From: Actinomycetales bacterium
Lineage (GTDB): Bacteria; Actinomycetota; Actinomycetes; S36-B12
Direction of reading: 5' to 3'
Assembly (NCBI GenBank): GCA_017849335.1
Contig: JAFIHP010000259.1
Span: 1 to 8,002 of the forward strand
Length of the DNA stretch: 8,002 nucleotides
In this document: positions 1-5,189 of the stretch, piece after piece
How positions within the stretch are numbered: the stretch's first letter is position 1
Layout: each line of letters begins with the position of its first letter
Made by a program: the position numbers and the translations under genes
The notes under the pieces: model-generated
Databases searched by the model: none
What the model was told of the DNA's origin: nothing
The model's input: only the letters and a program-made list of their open reading frames with translations

Positions 1-45
1 ATGCCGTCCTCCAGCATGCCGTCGTCGGCGATGCCGTCGTCCGAC
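1..45 (+). repeat. 15-bp tandem repeat encoding MPSS(S/A/D) units
   Basis: Three consecutive 15-bp units of the form ATGCCGTCSTCSNNN encode MPSSS, MPSSA and MPSSD, followed by a degraded MSMG. They form a low-complexity linker before the FAS1 domain, and the array may continue upstream of the window. Such linkers often lie between a lipid anchor or signal peptide and a surface domain. Confidence 0.7.
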
Positions 46-540
46 ATGTCGATGGGCGCCGCGAGCCAGGTGTTCGGCCCGGCGTGCTCAAGCGTCCCGA
101 CCGACGGCCCCGGCAGCTTCAGCGGCATGGCGACGGACCCGGTCGCGACTGCCGCGTCGAACAACCCGGCGCTGTCCACGCTGGTCACCGCGGTGAAGGC
201 GGCCGGCCTGGTCGACTCGCTGAACAGCGCGGACGGGATCACGGTGTTCGCCCCGGTCGACGACGCGTTCGCGGCGATGGATCCGGCCACTCTCAAGAAG
301 GCGCTCGCGGACCCGACCGGGCTGCTGACGAAGGTGCTCACGTACCACGTGGTGTCCGGCCGGCTGGCCCCCGACCAGCTGGCGGGGACGCATGACACCC
401 TGGAGGGCAGCACGCTGAAGGTGACAGGCTCCGGCGAGGACTTCACCGTCAACGGAACCGCGAAGGTCGTCTGCGGGAACGTGCCGACGGCGAACGCCAC
501 GGTCTACCTCATCGACGGCGTCCTCCTGCCCACCTCCTGA
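1..540 (+). CDS. Secreted/lipoprotein FAS1 (fasciclin) domain protein, MPT70/MPT83-like, 5' partial
   Basis: This is a fasciclin-domain extracellular protein close to mycobacterial MPT83/MPT70. The frame opens at base 1 with Met/Ser/Pro-rich repeats and shows no signal peptide or lipobox, so the true start probably lies upstream of the window. Residues 25-55 (FGPAC, then GMATDPVATAASNNP) match the lead-in segment of MPT70/83. The FAS1 domain covers about 45-177, with the H1 motif ITVFAPVDDAF (80-90), the conserved YH pair (115-116) and a C-terminal TANATVYLIDGVLLP strand. Cys29 and Cys158 are the only cysteines and fit the disulfide known in MPT70. FAS1 domains mediate adhesion or surface interactions; the partner here is unknown. 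sigK follows after 14 bases. In Mycobacterium tuberculosis SigK activates mpt70 and mpt83, so this gene is the likely target of its neighbour. The family call is firm; the N-terminus is not. Confidence 0.9.
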   Translation: MPSSSMPSSAMPSSDMSMGAASQVFGPACSSVPTDGPGSFSGMATDPVATAASNNPALSTLVTAVKAAGLVDSLNSADGITVFAPVDDAFAAMDPATLKKALADPTGLLTKVLTYHVVSGRLAPDQLAGTHDTLEGSTLKVTGSGEDFTVNGTAKVVCGNVPTANATVYLIDGVLLPTS

Positions 541-554
541 GCCGACGGACGACC

Positions 555-1154
555 ATGCCGATCGATCCCGCTCCCGTCCCCTCGCCGGGCCCTGCGCCCG
601 GCGAGGGGACGGCGGGCCTGGCCGAGCTGCTGCGCCGGGCCAGCCGCGGGGACGAGGCCGCCTTCGCCGACCTCTACGACCGGACGAGCACCAAGGTCTA
701 CGGCCTGGCACGCCGCGTCGTCCGCGATCCGGCCCAGGCCTAGGAGGTCGCCCAGGAGACGTACCTGGCGGTCTGGCGACAGGCCGCCCGTTACGACCCG
801 GCGCAGGGCGGCCCGCTCGCCTGGATCCTGACGATCGCCCACCGCCGCGCCGTCGACCGGGTCCGGTCGGCCGAGAGCGCCCGCGAACGCGATCTCCGCT
901 TCGCCGCCCTCGGCGACGGATCCGACTACGACATGGTGGCCGAGACCGTGACCACATCCCTGGAGGCCGCCCGAGTGCGGCGAGCGCTCGCCTCGCTCAC
1001 CGAGGTGCAGCGCGAGGCCGTCCTGCTTGCGTACTACGGCGGATACACGTACAAGGAAGTCTCCGAGCTGCTCGACGTGCCGCTCGGGACGATCAAGACC
1101 CGGATGAGGGACGGACTGATCCGGCTACGAGACGCCCTGGGGGTGGAGCGATGA
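555..1154 (+). pseudogene. sigK: ECF sigma factor SigK, interrupted by an in-frame TAG at codon 63
   Basis: This is an extracytoplasmic-function sigma factor of the SigK type. Without the stop it would be 199 residues, normal for the family. Region 2 runs from about residue 35 (FADLYDRTSTKVYGLARRVV) through WILTIAHRRAVDRVR (90-104). Region 4 covers about 140-195 (LTEVQREAVLLAYYGGYTYKEVSELL, with the helix-turn-helix at GTIKTRMRDG). Codon 63 (741-743) is TAG, between DPAQA and EVAQE, where relatives carry Glu; one G-to-T change in GAG explains it. No other stop or frameshift occurs, and the downstream part keeps normal codon bias and every motif. As read, a 62-residue fragment without promoter-binding regions is made. 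No good restart exists nearby: the ATG at 933 would leave only region 4 and lacks a ribosome site. The end overlaps rskA by ATGA. It could be a real null allele or a read error. Confidence 0.85.
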
Positions 1155-1903
1155 ACGACGAGAACGCGGACATCCACACCTTGTCCGGGGCCTACGCCCT
1201 GGACGCCCTCGAGCCGGGCGAGCGCGCGGCGTTCGAACGGCACCTGGAGGCGTGCGAGCAGTGCCGCGACGAGGTCCGGTCGTTCGGCGACGCCTTGTCA
1301 GTCGTCGTCGACGAGTCCGCGCAGGAGCCGCCCGAGCGACTGCGTGACAGCGTCCTGGCGGGCATCACCGCGGTCCGGCCGCTGCCCCCCGTGACGCACG
1401 ACTCACCGGACGACGTCGTCGTCGCGCTGCGCCCGGGCCGCCGACGCGCCGTCACGGCCGCGCTGGCCGTCGCGGCGGCCGTCCTGGGGGTCGCCCTCGC
1501 CGGGACCGCGTGGCGCACGGTCACGTTGCAGGACGAGGTGTCGCGCCTGAGCGCTGCGGCCGCTGACGTCACGACCGTCCTGACCGCGCCCGATGCCCGG
1601 ATCGCAACGGCCACGGCAACGACCGGTGGCCGCGGCACCATGGTGATGTCGCCCAGCTCCGGCCAGGTGGCACTGGTCACCGACGGCCTCGCGCCGGTGC
1701 CGGCGGGGAAGACGTACCAGGTGTGGTTCGTGGGTCGTGGGTCCGTCGTCCCGGCCGGGTTCGTCGACGGGGGGACGGCGGGCACCGTGCTCACCGGTCA
1801 CCCCGACGACGCCGTGGCCATCGGGGTGACGGTGGAGCCCCGCGGCGGCTCGCCCGCTCCGACGAGCGACCCGTTCCTGACGATCGCGATACCGGCGGCC
1901 TGA
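1151..1903 (+). CDS. rskA: Anti-sigma-K factor RskA, membrane-spanning
   Basis: RskA is a single-span membrane protein that binds SigK in the cytoplasm and releases it after regulated proteolysis. The 250-residue protein has an N-terminal anti-sigma domain with a zinc-finger-like HLEACEQC motif (His31, Cys35, Cys38, plus His9). Arg-rich residues 94-99 precede a transmembrane helix at about 100-120 (alternating Ala/Val/Leu). The C-terminal extracytoplasmic RskA domain (about 160-249) contains SGQVALVTDGLAPVPAGKTYQVWF. The start ATG overlaps the sigK stop (ATGA) and follows a GGTGGAG ribosome site, so it should be coupled to sigK translation. The gene appears intact although its partner sigK has a stop. 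If that stop is real, RskA would be made without its target, and coupling would probably lower its yield. The assignment is strong from both domain order and position. Confidence 0.93.
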   Translation: MNDENADIHTLSGAYALDALEPGERAAFERHLEACEQCRDEVRSFGDALSVVVDESAQEPPERLRDSVLAGITAVRPLPPVTHDSPDDVVVALRPGRRRAVTAALAVAAAVLGVALAGTAWRTVTLQDEVSRLSAAAADVTTVLTAPDARIATATATTGGRGTMVMSPSSGQVALVTDGLAPVPAGKTYQVWFVGRGSVVPAGFVDGGTAGTVLTGHPDDAVAIGVTVEPRGGSPAPTSDPFLTIAIPAA

Positions 1904-1921
1904 GGACGGCCGCCGGTATCG
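1887..1921. terminator. 14-bp-stem hairpin across the rskA stop codon, between convergent genes
   Basis: CGATACCGGCGGCC (1887-1900) is exactly complementary to GGCCGCCGGTATCG (1908-1921), with a 7-base loop, TGAGGAC, that begins with the rskA stop codon. The stem ends one base before the stop of the convergent gene at 1923, so it could terminate transcription from both sides. There is no T tract on either strand, so it would act as a U-less (I-shaped) terminator, a form proposed for high-GC actinobacteria. The perfect stem is seen directly; its function is inferred. Confidence 0.6.
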
Positions 1922-1922
1922 A

Positions 1923-2378
1923 TCAGGCGGCCGGCTTCTGGCCCTTGCCGACGGCCTCGCGGATCAGCTCGACCGTGTGGACGACGCCGTCCTTCACGGA
2001 CTTGGCGGTCTCCGTGGCGCGGTCGGTCGCCTGGGCGCGCACGGCCGCGATGTCGACCTTGGGCAGGTCCACCTTCGGCATCTCGAACTTCGGGACGTCG
2101 AACTTCGGGACGTCGAACTTGGGCAGCTCGAGCTTCGACAGGTCGATCGCGGGCAGGCCGAAGCGGCCCTGCGCGGCGTCGGCCGCCTTGGCGGAGGTCA
2201 CCTTCGCGGCCTGCGCCGCCTTCGCGGTGGTCTTCTTCGCGGTGTCGGTGGCCTTGACGGTGGTCTTCTTGGCCGTCTCGGTCGCCTTCGCGGTCGTCTT
2301 CTTCGCCGTCGCCGACGCCTTGGCGGAGGTCTTCTTGACCCGCGTGGTCGGGTGGTCGGGGGTGTTCTCCGTGGTCAT
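1923..2378 (-). CDS. Lys/Ala-rich repeat protein, HbhA-like / histone-like
   Basis: This 151-residue, highly basic protein is almost free of aromatic residues. An N-terminal tail (1-12) leads into five 11-residue repeats (13-67) of the type TAKKTTAKATE. Next comes a short linker, then a run of pentapeptides KLELP, KFDVP, KFDVP, KFEMP, KVDLP, KVDI (82-110), and a C-terminal amphipathic helix (about 111-145). It has no signal peptide or membrane span. The Lys/Ala/Thr tail resembles mycobacterial HbhA and Lys-rich histone-like proteins, but in HbhA the Lys-rich tail is C-terminal, so the order here is reversed. The start ATG overlaps the stop of the XRE gene (ATGA) and follows an AGAGGA ribosome site. 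XRE beside HbhA is also the arrangement of Rv0474-Rv0475 in M. tuberculosis, which supports the kinship. DNA/nucleoid binding, adhesion or a LEA-like protective role are all possible; none is proven by sequence. Confidence 0.75.
   Translation of the reverse strand: MTTENTPDHPTTRVKKTSAKASATAKKTTAKATETAKKTTVKATDTAKKTTAKAAQAAKVTSAKAADAAQGRFGLPAIDLSKLELPKFDVPKFDVPKFEMPKVDLPKVDIAAVRAQATDRATETAKSVKDGVVHTVELIREAVGKGQKPAA
2049..2135 (-). repeat. 15-bp repeats encoding K(F/V/L)(D/E)xP pentapeptides
   Basis: Six pentapeptide-like units occupy residues 82-110. On the + strand, two 15-bp copies (TCGAACTTCGGGACG, at 2083-2097 and 2098-2112) are identical; the flanking ones have diverged. Each unit alternates Lys, hydrophobic, acidic, hydrophobic and Pro, suggesting an extended Pro-spaced segment rather than a helix. 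Confidence 0.75.
2178..2342 (-). repeat. Five 33-bp (11-residue) repeats in the HbhA-like gene
   Basis: Residues 13-67 split into five 11-mers: RVKKTSAKASA, TAKKTTAKATE, TAKKTTVKATD, TAKKTTAKAAQ and AAKVTSAKAAD. Period 11 with small and basic residues is typical of amphipathic helices in group 3 LEA proteins and of Lys-rich bacterial histone-like tails. The DNA copies have diverged at third positions, so the array is not freshly duplicated. Confidence 0.8.
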
Positions 2379-2794
2379 CGTGGTTCCTCTCGGTTGGGAT
2401 GGTCCGTGTCGCCGGGATCGCCGGCGTCATCGGTGTCGGCGCGGTCGGCGTGGGCTCGGTTCTCGGCCTGGAACGCGCCGTAGATCTGCAGCAGCGTCGC
2501 CCGCTGCCGCTCGGTGAGCGTCTGGTCGGCGGCGATCGCCTCCGTGACGGCTTCGTCGCCGGTGCGCTCGTGCAGGAAGCCGGCACGGACGTAGAGCGAC
2601 TCCGCCGAGATCCGCAGGCCGGACGCGATCCGACCCAGGATCTCCGCGCTCGGCCGGCGCAGACCGCGCTCGACCTGGCTCAGGTACGGGTTCGAGACGT
2701 CGGCGGCCTTCGCCAGCTGGCGCAGGGACATCTCCGCCTGGTCACGCTGCTGGCGGATGAAGTCCCCCAGCCCCGTCGTGTCGATCCGCGCCAT
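2375..2794 (-). CDS. XRE-family HTH transcriptional regulator
   Basis: This is a 139-residue cytoplasmic regulator. A Cro/C1-type helix-turn-helix spans about residues 9-67 (LRQLAKAADVSNPYLSQVER, 24-43, then RRPSAEILGRIASGL). A helical segment (76-113) contains LTERQRATLLQIYGAFQ, and the tail is acidic and Asp-rich (114-139). It resembles the M. tuberculosis Rv0474 type, which lies beside hbhA; here too the downstream HbhA-like gene overlaps by ATGA. No Shine-Dalgarno site is well placed before the ATG. Instead CAGACT ends exactly 6 bases before it, suggesting a leaderless mRNA. A 16-bp palindrome covers the matching -35 position, so autorepression of the two-gene operon is the simplest model. 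The ligand, if any, is unknown. Confidence 0.88.
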   Translation of the reverse strand: MARIDTTGLGDFIRQQRDQAEMSLRQLAKAADVSNPYLSQVERGLRRPSAEILGRIASGLRISAESLYVRAGFLHERTGDEAVTEAIAADQTLTERQRATLLQIYGAFQAENRAHADRADTDDAGDPGDTDHPNREEPR

Positions 2795-2800
2795 GTCCCC

Positions 2801-2829
2801 AGTCTGACCCAGGGTGCTTGCAAATGCAA
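2801..2829 (-). promoter_or_regulatory. Putative leaderless promoter of the XRE/HbhA-like operon
   Basis: On the minus strand, TTGCAT (2829-2824) is followed after 17 bases by CAGACT (2806-2801), then 6 bases and the ATG. That geometry would put +1 on the A of the start codon. Both hexamers are only partial consensus matches, so this rests on spacing and on similar arrangements at other genes in the window. Confidence 0.45.
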
Positions 2830-2831
2830 GC
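2816..2831. promoter_or_regulatory. 16-bp palindromic operator candidate
   Basis: GCTTGCAAATGCAAGC has perfect 7-base arms around a central AA. It lies in the 51-bp gap between the permease stop (2846) and the XRE start (2794) and overlaps the predicted -35 hexamer. Its AT content stands out from the surroundings. An XRE dimer bound here would block the promoter. The Nur box recalled for Streptomyces (TTGCAA-N5-TTGCAA) uses similar half-sites but a different spacing. Confidence 0.55.
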
Positions 2832-2845
2832 GGGCTGCTAGCGGA

Positions 2846-4036
2846 TCAGCCGGCCAGGTCGCCGCCGAACGCGGCGCGTGCGATCCCGGCGACGACGACC
2901 ACGCAGCCGACGAGGCCGGCCACCGGCCACGCGAGGTCGACCGACCGCTTGCGCGGCAACGTCATCGCGGCCACGTGGGCGACGCCGTAGTAGCACAGGA
3001 TGCTCGCCGCGGACAGGGCGAGCGACCACGACAGCCGGCCGGCCGACGCGACGACCGCCGCCAGCACCGCAGCGACGACGCCCGCCCGCTGGGGCACGCG
3101 GCGCACCGACGTGACGGCGAGCACGCGCGGCGCATCGCCGGCGTCGGCCATCGCGAACAGCGTGCGGCCGACGCCGGCGATCAGCGAGAGCGGCACGCCA
3201 CCGGCACCCAGCACGGCGGCGACGGTGACCAGCGCCGGGAGCCCCGCGCGGCCGGTGAGGTCGGCGATGTCGTGCAGCGGCGCCGGGCCGAACTGGACGC
3301 CGTGACCGGCCAGCACCGTCACCAGCCCGCCGATCGCGCCGTACACGACGAGCACGATCGCGAACGAGGCGACGATCGCCCGCGGGATGACCCGAGCCGG
3401 GTCGCGCACCTCCTCTCCAAGGACGGTGACGCGCGCGTAGCCGGCGAACGCGACGAACAGGACGCCGGCCGCGGCGAGCAGGCCCGTCACGCCCTCCCCG
3501 CTGTCGATCCCGGCCACGTCCGTGGGCACGCTCGCTGCTCCGGCGACGACGGTGATCGCGACGACCACCAGCACGATCGCGGCGAAGACGGCGGCCACCC
3601 GCATCGACCGGACCACGCCCCGCAGGTCGACCAGCAGGAGCACCGCGATGGCGAGCCAGGCGACGACCCGCTCGTGCCCGGGCCACAGGTAGGCCCCGAT
3701 CGTCAGTGCCGCCGCCGCCGCGCTCGCGCTCTTGCCCACGACGAACACGCACCCGGCGAGCACGCCCGCCGGCCGGCCGATCCGACGACGGCCGTAGGCG
3801 TAGGCGCCCCCGGACTCCGGGTGCACCATCGCCAGCCGCGCCGTCGACGCAGCATTCAGCCACGCCACGACGGCGGCCAGGAGAAGCGCCCCGAGCAGCC
3901 AGCGTCCCGACAGCGCCAGCGCCGGCGTCCACACGGCGAAGACCCCGGTGCCGAGCATCGCGGCCAGGCCGACCACCGTCGCGCCCCGCAGGCCGAGTGC
4001 CCGATGGAGCCGGCTCGGTGGCTGCGCAGTCGGCAC
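2846..4036 (-). CDS. APC-family amino acid/polyamine permease
   Basis: This 396-residue inner-membrane transporter belongs to the amino acid-polyamine-organocation superfamily. Helix 1 carries GLAAMLGTGVF (23-33), the glycine-rich unwound segment that binds the substrate backbone. HPESGGAYAYGRR (72-84) matches the conserved P-x-S-G-G-x-Y motif after helix 2. LGEEVRDPARVIPRAI (206-221) is the hallmark loop before helix 7. Roughly ten to eleven hydrophobic segments can be counted, and the protein is somewhat short for the family because little follows residue 390. The substrate cannot be read from sequence. I chose the GTG at 4036 because it gives the expected short tail before helix 1 and because TAGCGT ends exactly 6 bases upstream, as in a leaderless transcript. 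It diverges from the acetyltransferase gene with 59 bases between starts and reads toward the XRE gene, 51 bases beyond its stop. Confidence 0.9.
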   Translation of the reverse strand: MPTAQPPSRLHRALGLRGATVVGLAAMLGTGVFAVWTPALALSGRWLLGALLLAAVVAWLNAASTARLAMVHPESGGAYAYGRRRIGRPAGVLAGCVFVVGKSASAAAAALTIGAYLWPGHERVVAWLAIAVLLLVDLRGVVRSMRVAAVFAAIVLVVVAITVVAGAASVPTDVAGIDSGEGVTGLLAAAGVLFVAFAGYARVTVLGEEVRDPARVIPRAIVASFAIVLVVYGAIGGLVTVLAGHGVQFGPAPLHDIADLTGRAGLPALVTVAAVLGAGGVPLSLIAGVGRTLFAMADAGDAPRVLAVTSVRRVPQRAGVVAAVLAAVVASAGRLSWSLALSAASILCYYGVAHVAAMTLPRKRSVDLAWPVAGLVGCVVVVAGIARAAFGGDLAG

Positions 4037-4042
4037 CCGCGC

Positions 4043-4048
4043 ACGCTA
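4043..4048 (-). promoter_or_regulatory. -10-like hexamer of the permease gene (leaderless geometry)
   Basis: TAGCGT fits TANNNT and ends 6 bases before the GTG start, so transcription would begin at or next to the start codon. No convincing -35 is seen at 17-18 bases, which is common in actinobacterial promoters. Confidence 0.4.
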
Positions 4049-4095
4049 GCCGGGTCCGTCGCACCCCGCCTGTCGGCGCCTGGTTCGATCGTGAC

Positions 4096-4632
4096 GTGGA
4101 CCCGACGACGCGGCTCGTGACGGCGGATGACGCCGCGGAACTCGCGCGCCTGCAGCGCGAGCACCGCGACTTCCTGGCACCGTGGGAGCCGCTGCGGCCG
4201 GAGGAGTACTTCACCGCCGAGGGCCAGCGCATCCAGATCGCCGCGAACCTCGAGCGGCACGCCCGCGGCGAGTGCGAGCCGCGGGTCGTCCTGGACGAGC
4301 GCGGCGCCGTCGTCGGGCAGGTCACGCTGCACGCGATCGTCCGCGGGGCGCTCCAGTCGTCGACGCTGGGCTACTGGCTGTCGCCGACCGTCGGGGGACG
4401 CGGGCTCGCCACCCGGGCGGTCGCCGACGTCGTGCGGCTGGCGTTCGACGACCTCGGCCTGCACCGCCTGGAGGCCGGGACGCTGATCCACAATGTCCGG
4501 TCGCAACGGGTGCTCGAGAAGAACGGGTTCGTGCGGTTCGGCCTGGCGCCGCGGCTGCTGCGCATCGCCGGGCAGTGGCAGGACCACGTGCTCTTCCAGC
4601 TCCTCAACGACGACTGGCGCGAGCCGGCCTGA
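4096..4632 (+). CDS. GNAT N-acetyltransferase, RimJ/RimL-like
   Basis: This 178-residue cytoplasmic acetyl-CoA-dependent N-acetyltransferase resembles the RimJ/RimL group, which acetylates N-terminal amines of ribosomal proteins and other substrates. RLVTADDAAELARL (6-19) forms the first strand and helix, followed by REHRDFLAPWEPLRPEEYF (21-39), typical of RimJ-like enzymes. The acetyl-CoA pyrophosphate loop is GGRGLATRAV (100-109). HNVRSQRVLEKNGFVRFG (132-149) is the usual C-terminal helix-strand element. The frame extends far upstream but homology begins at about 4100, so the GTG at 4096 is preferred. The hexamer TTCGAT 6 bases before it is a weaker -10 than at neighbouring genes. dtd follows after 12 bases. 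The actual substrate is not identifiable. Confidence 0.88.
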   Translation: MDPTTRLVTADDAAELARLQREHRDFLAPWEPLRPEEYFTAEGQRIQIAANLERHARGECEPRVVLDERGAVVGQVTLHAIVRGALQSSTLGYWLSPTVGGRGLATRAVADVVRLAFDDLGLHRLEAGTLIHNVRSQRVLEKNGFVRFGLAPRLLRIAGQWQDHVLFQLLNDDWREPA

Positions 4633-4638
4633 CAGGCT
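4633..4638 (+). promoter_or_regulatory. -10-like hexamer of dtd (leaderless geometry)
   Basis: CAGGCT lies immediately after the acetyltransferase stop and ends 6 bases before the dtd ATG. The 14-mer AGGCTGCGGGCATG formed with the start codon recurs exactly before the microprotein gene at 7331. It may give dtd its own leaderless transcript, in addition to readthrough from upstream. Confidence 0.35.
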
Positions 4639-4644
4639 GCGGGC

Positions 4645-5106
4645 ATGCGAGCAGTGGTGCAGCGCTGTCGAGGCGCGCAGGTCGTCGTCGACGGCACGGC
4701 GGTCGGCGGCTTCGAGGGGCCGGGGCTGACGGTCCTCGTCGGGGTGACCCACGCCGACACCGCGGCGACGAGCGCCCGCCTCGCCGACAAGGCCTACGAC
4801 CTGCGGATCTTCGGCCCCGAGCACGACGCGTCCGGCCGGACGAGCGCGCGGGAGGTGTCCGCGGCGGACCTGGGCCTGCCCGTCCTGGTCGTCAGCCAGT
4901 TCACGCTCTACGCCGACACGAGGAAGGGCCGTCGGCCGACGTGGGACGCCGCCGCGCCGGGGCCGGTGGCCGAGCCGCTGGTCGACGCGGTCGTCGCACG
5001 GCTGCGCGAGCGAGGGGCCGCGGTGTCGACCGGCGTCTTCGGGGCCGACATGCAGGTGAGCCTCGTCAACGACGGGCCGATGACGATCGTCCTCGACCTC
5101 CCCTGA
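4645..5106 (+). CDS. dtd: D-aminoacyl-tRNA deacylase
   Basis: Dtd hydrolyses D-amino acids (and glycine mischarged on tRNA-Ala) from tRNA, a chiral proofreading step in the cytoplasm. The 153-residue protein is near the family's usual 145-150. It begins MRAVVQRC, the standard N-terminus. It carries the catalytic SQFTLYADTRKGRRPTW (84-100) and the C-terminal NDGPMTI (142-148), whose cis Gly-Pro pair enforces D-chirality selection; Val is more common than Met after the Pro. The segment 57-77 between RIF and the SQFTL strand is a few residues longer than usual and lacks the common KMN motif. It lies 12 bases after the acetyltransferase gene on the same strand, so co-transcription is possible. 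The gene ends just before a large hairpin. Confidence 0.95.
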   Translation: MRAVVQRCRGAQVVVDGTAVGGFEGPGLTVLVGVTHADTAATSARLADKAYDLRIFGPEHDASGRTSAREVSAADLGLPVLVVSQFTLYADTRKGRRPTWDAAAPGPVAEPLVDAVVARLRERGAAVSTGVFGADMQVSLVNDGPMTIVLDLP

Positions 5107-5121
5107 CCCGCCGCACCCCCC

Positions 5122-5177
5122 GGTGTTGAGGTTGGTGACGGTTCGTGGCGACTCGAACCGCCACCAACCTCAACACC
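5122..5177. terminator. Long 56-nt hairpin between convergent dtd and ygfZ
   Basis: GGTGTTGAGGTTGGTG (5122-5137) pairs exactly with CACCAACCTCAACACC (5162-5177). One A-C mismatch (5138/5161) separates this from a second 7-bp stem, CGGTTCG (5139-5145) with CGAACCG (5154-5160), closing an 8-base loop. It begins 16 bases after the dtd stop and ends 13 bases before the ygfZ stop, the right place for a bidirectional terminator. There is no T tract. The stem is far longer than a terminator needs, so it may be a copy of a dispersed palindromic repeat. Confidence 0.6.
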
Positions 5178-5189
5178 CGCGGGACGGGG

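Noticed and set aside
1..45. Considered as a CRISPR-like or mobile repeat
   Set aside because: The units are 15 bp, in frame and without spacers. They encode a Ser/Pro/Met linker of the FAS1 protein.
88..957. A 289-codon minus-strand frame opposite FAS1 and sigK
   Set aside because: The product is Arg/Gly/Pro-rich noise with no motif. The opposite strand encodes recognisable FAS1 and sigma-factor domains.
933..1154. A separate 73-residue gene restarting at ATG 933 inside sigK
   Set aside because: There is no ribosome site before it, it lies mid-domain in the SigK frame, and it would contain region 4 only. It is better read as part of the interrupted sigK.
2816..2831. Considered as a Nur-binding box because it contains TTGCAA-like half-sites
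   Set aside because: The recalled Nur consensus has a 5-base spacer between TTGCAA half-sites; here they are directly joined. Its position over the XRE promoter fits an XRE operator better.
2399..4120. A 573-codon open frame on the + strand opposite the permease and XRE genes
   Set aside because: Its translation is Arg/His/Gln/Asp-rich with no domain, and it lies antisense to two genes with clear family motifs. Long antisense frames are expected at this GC content.
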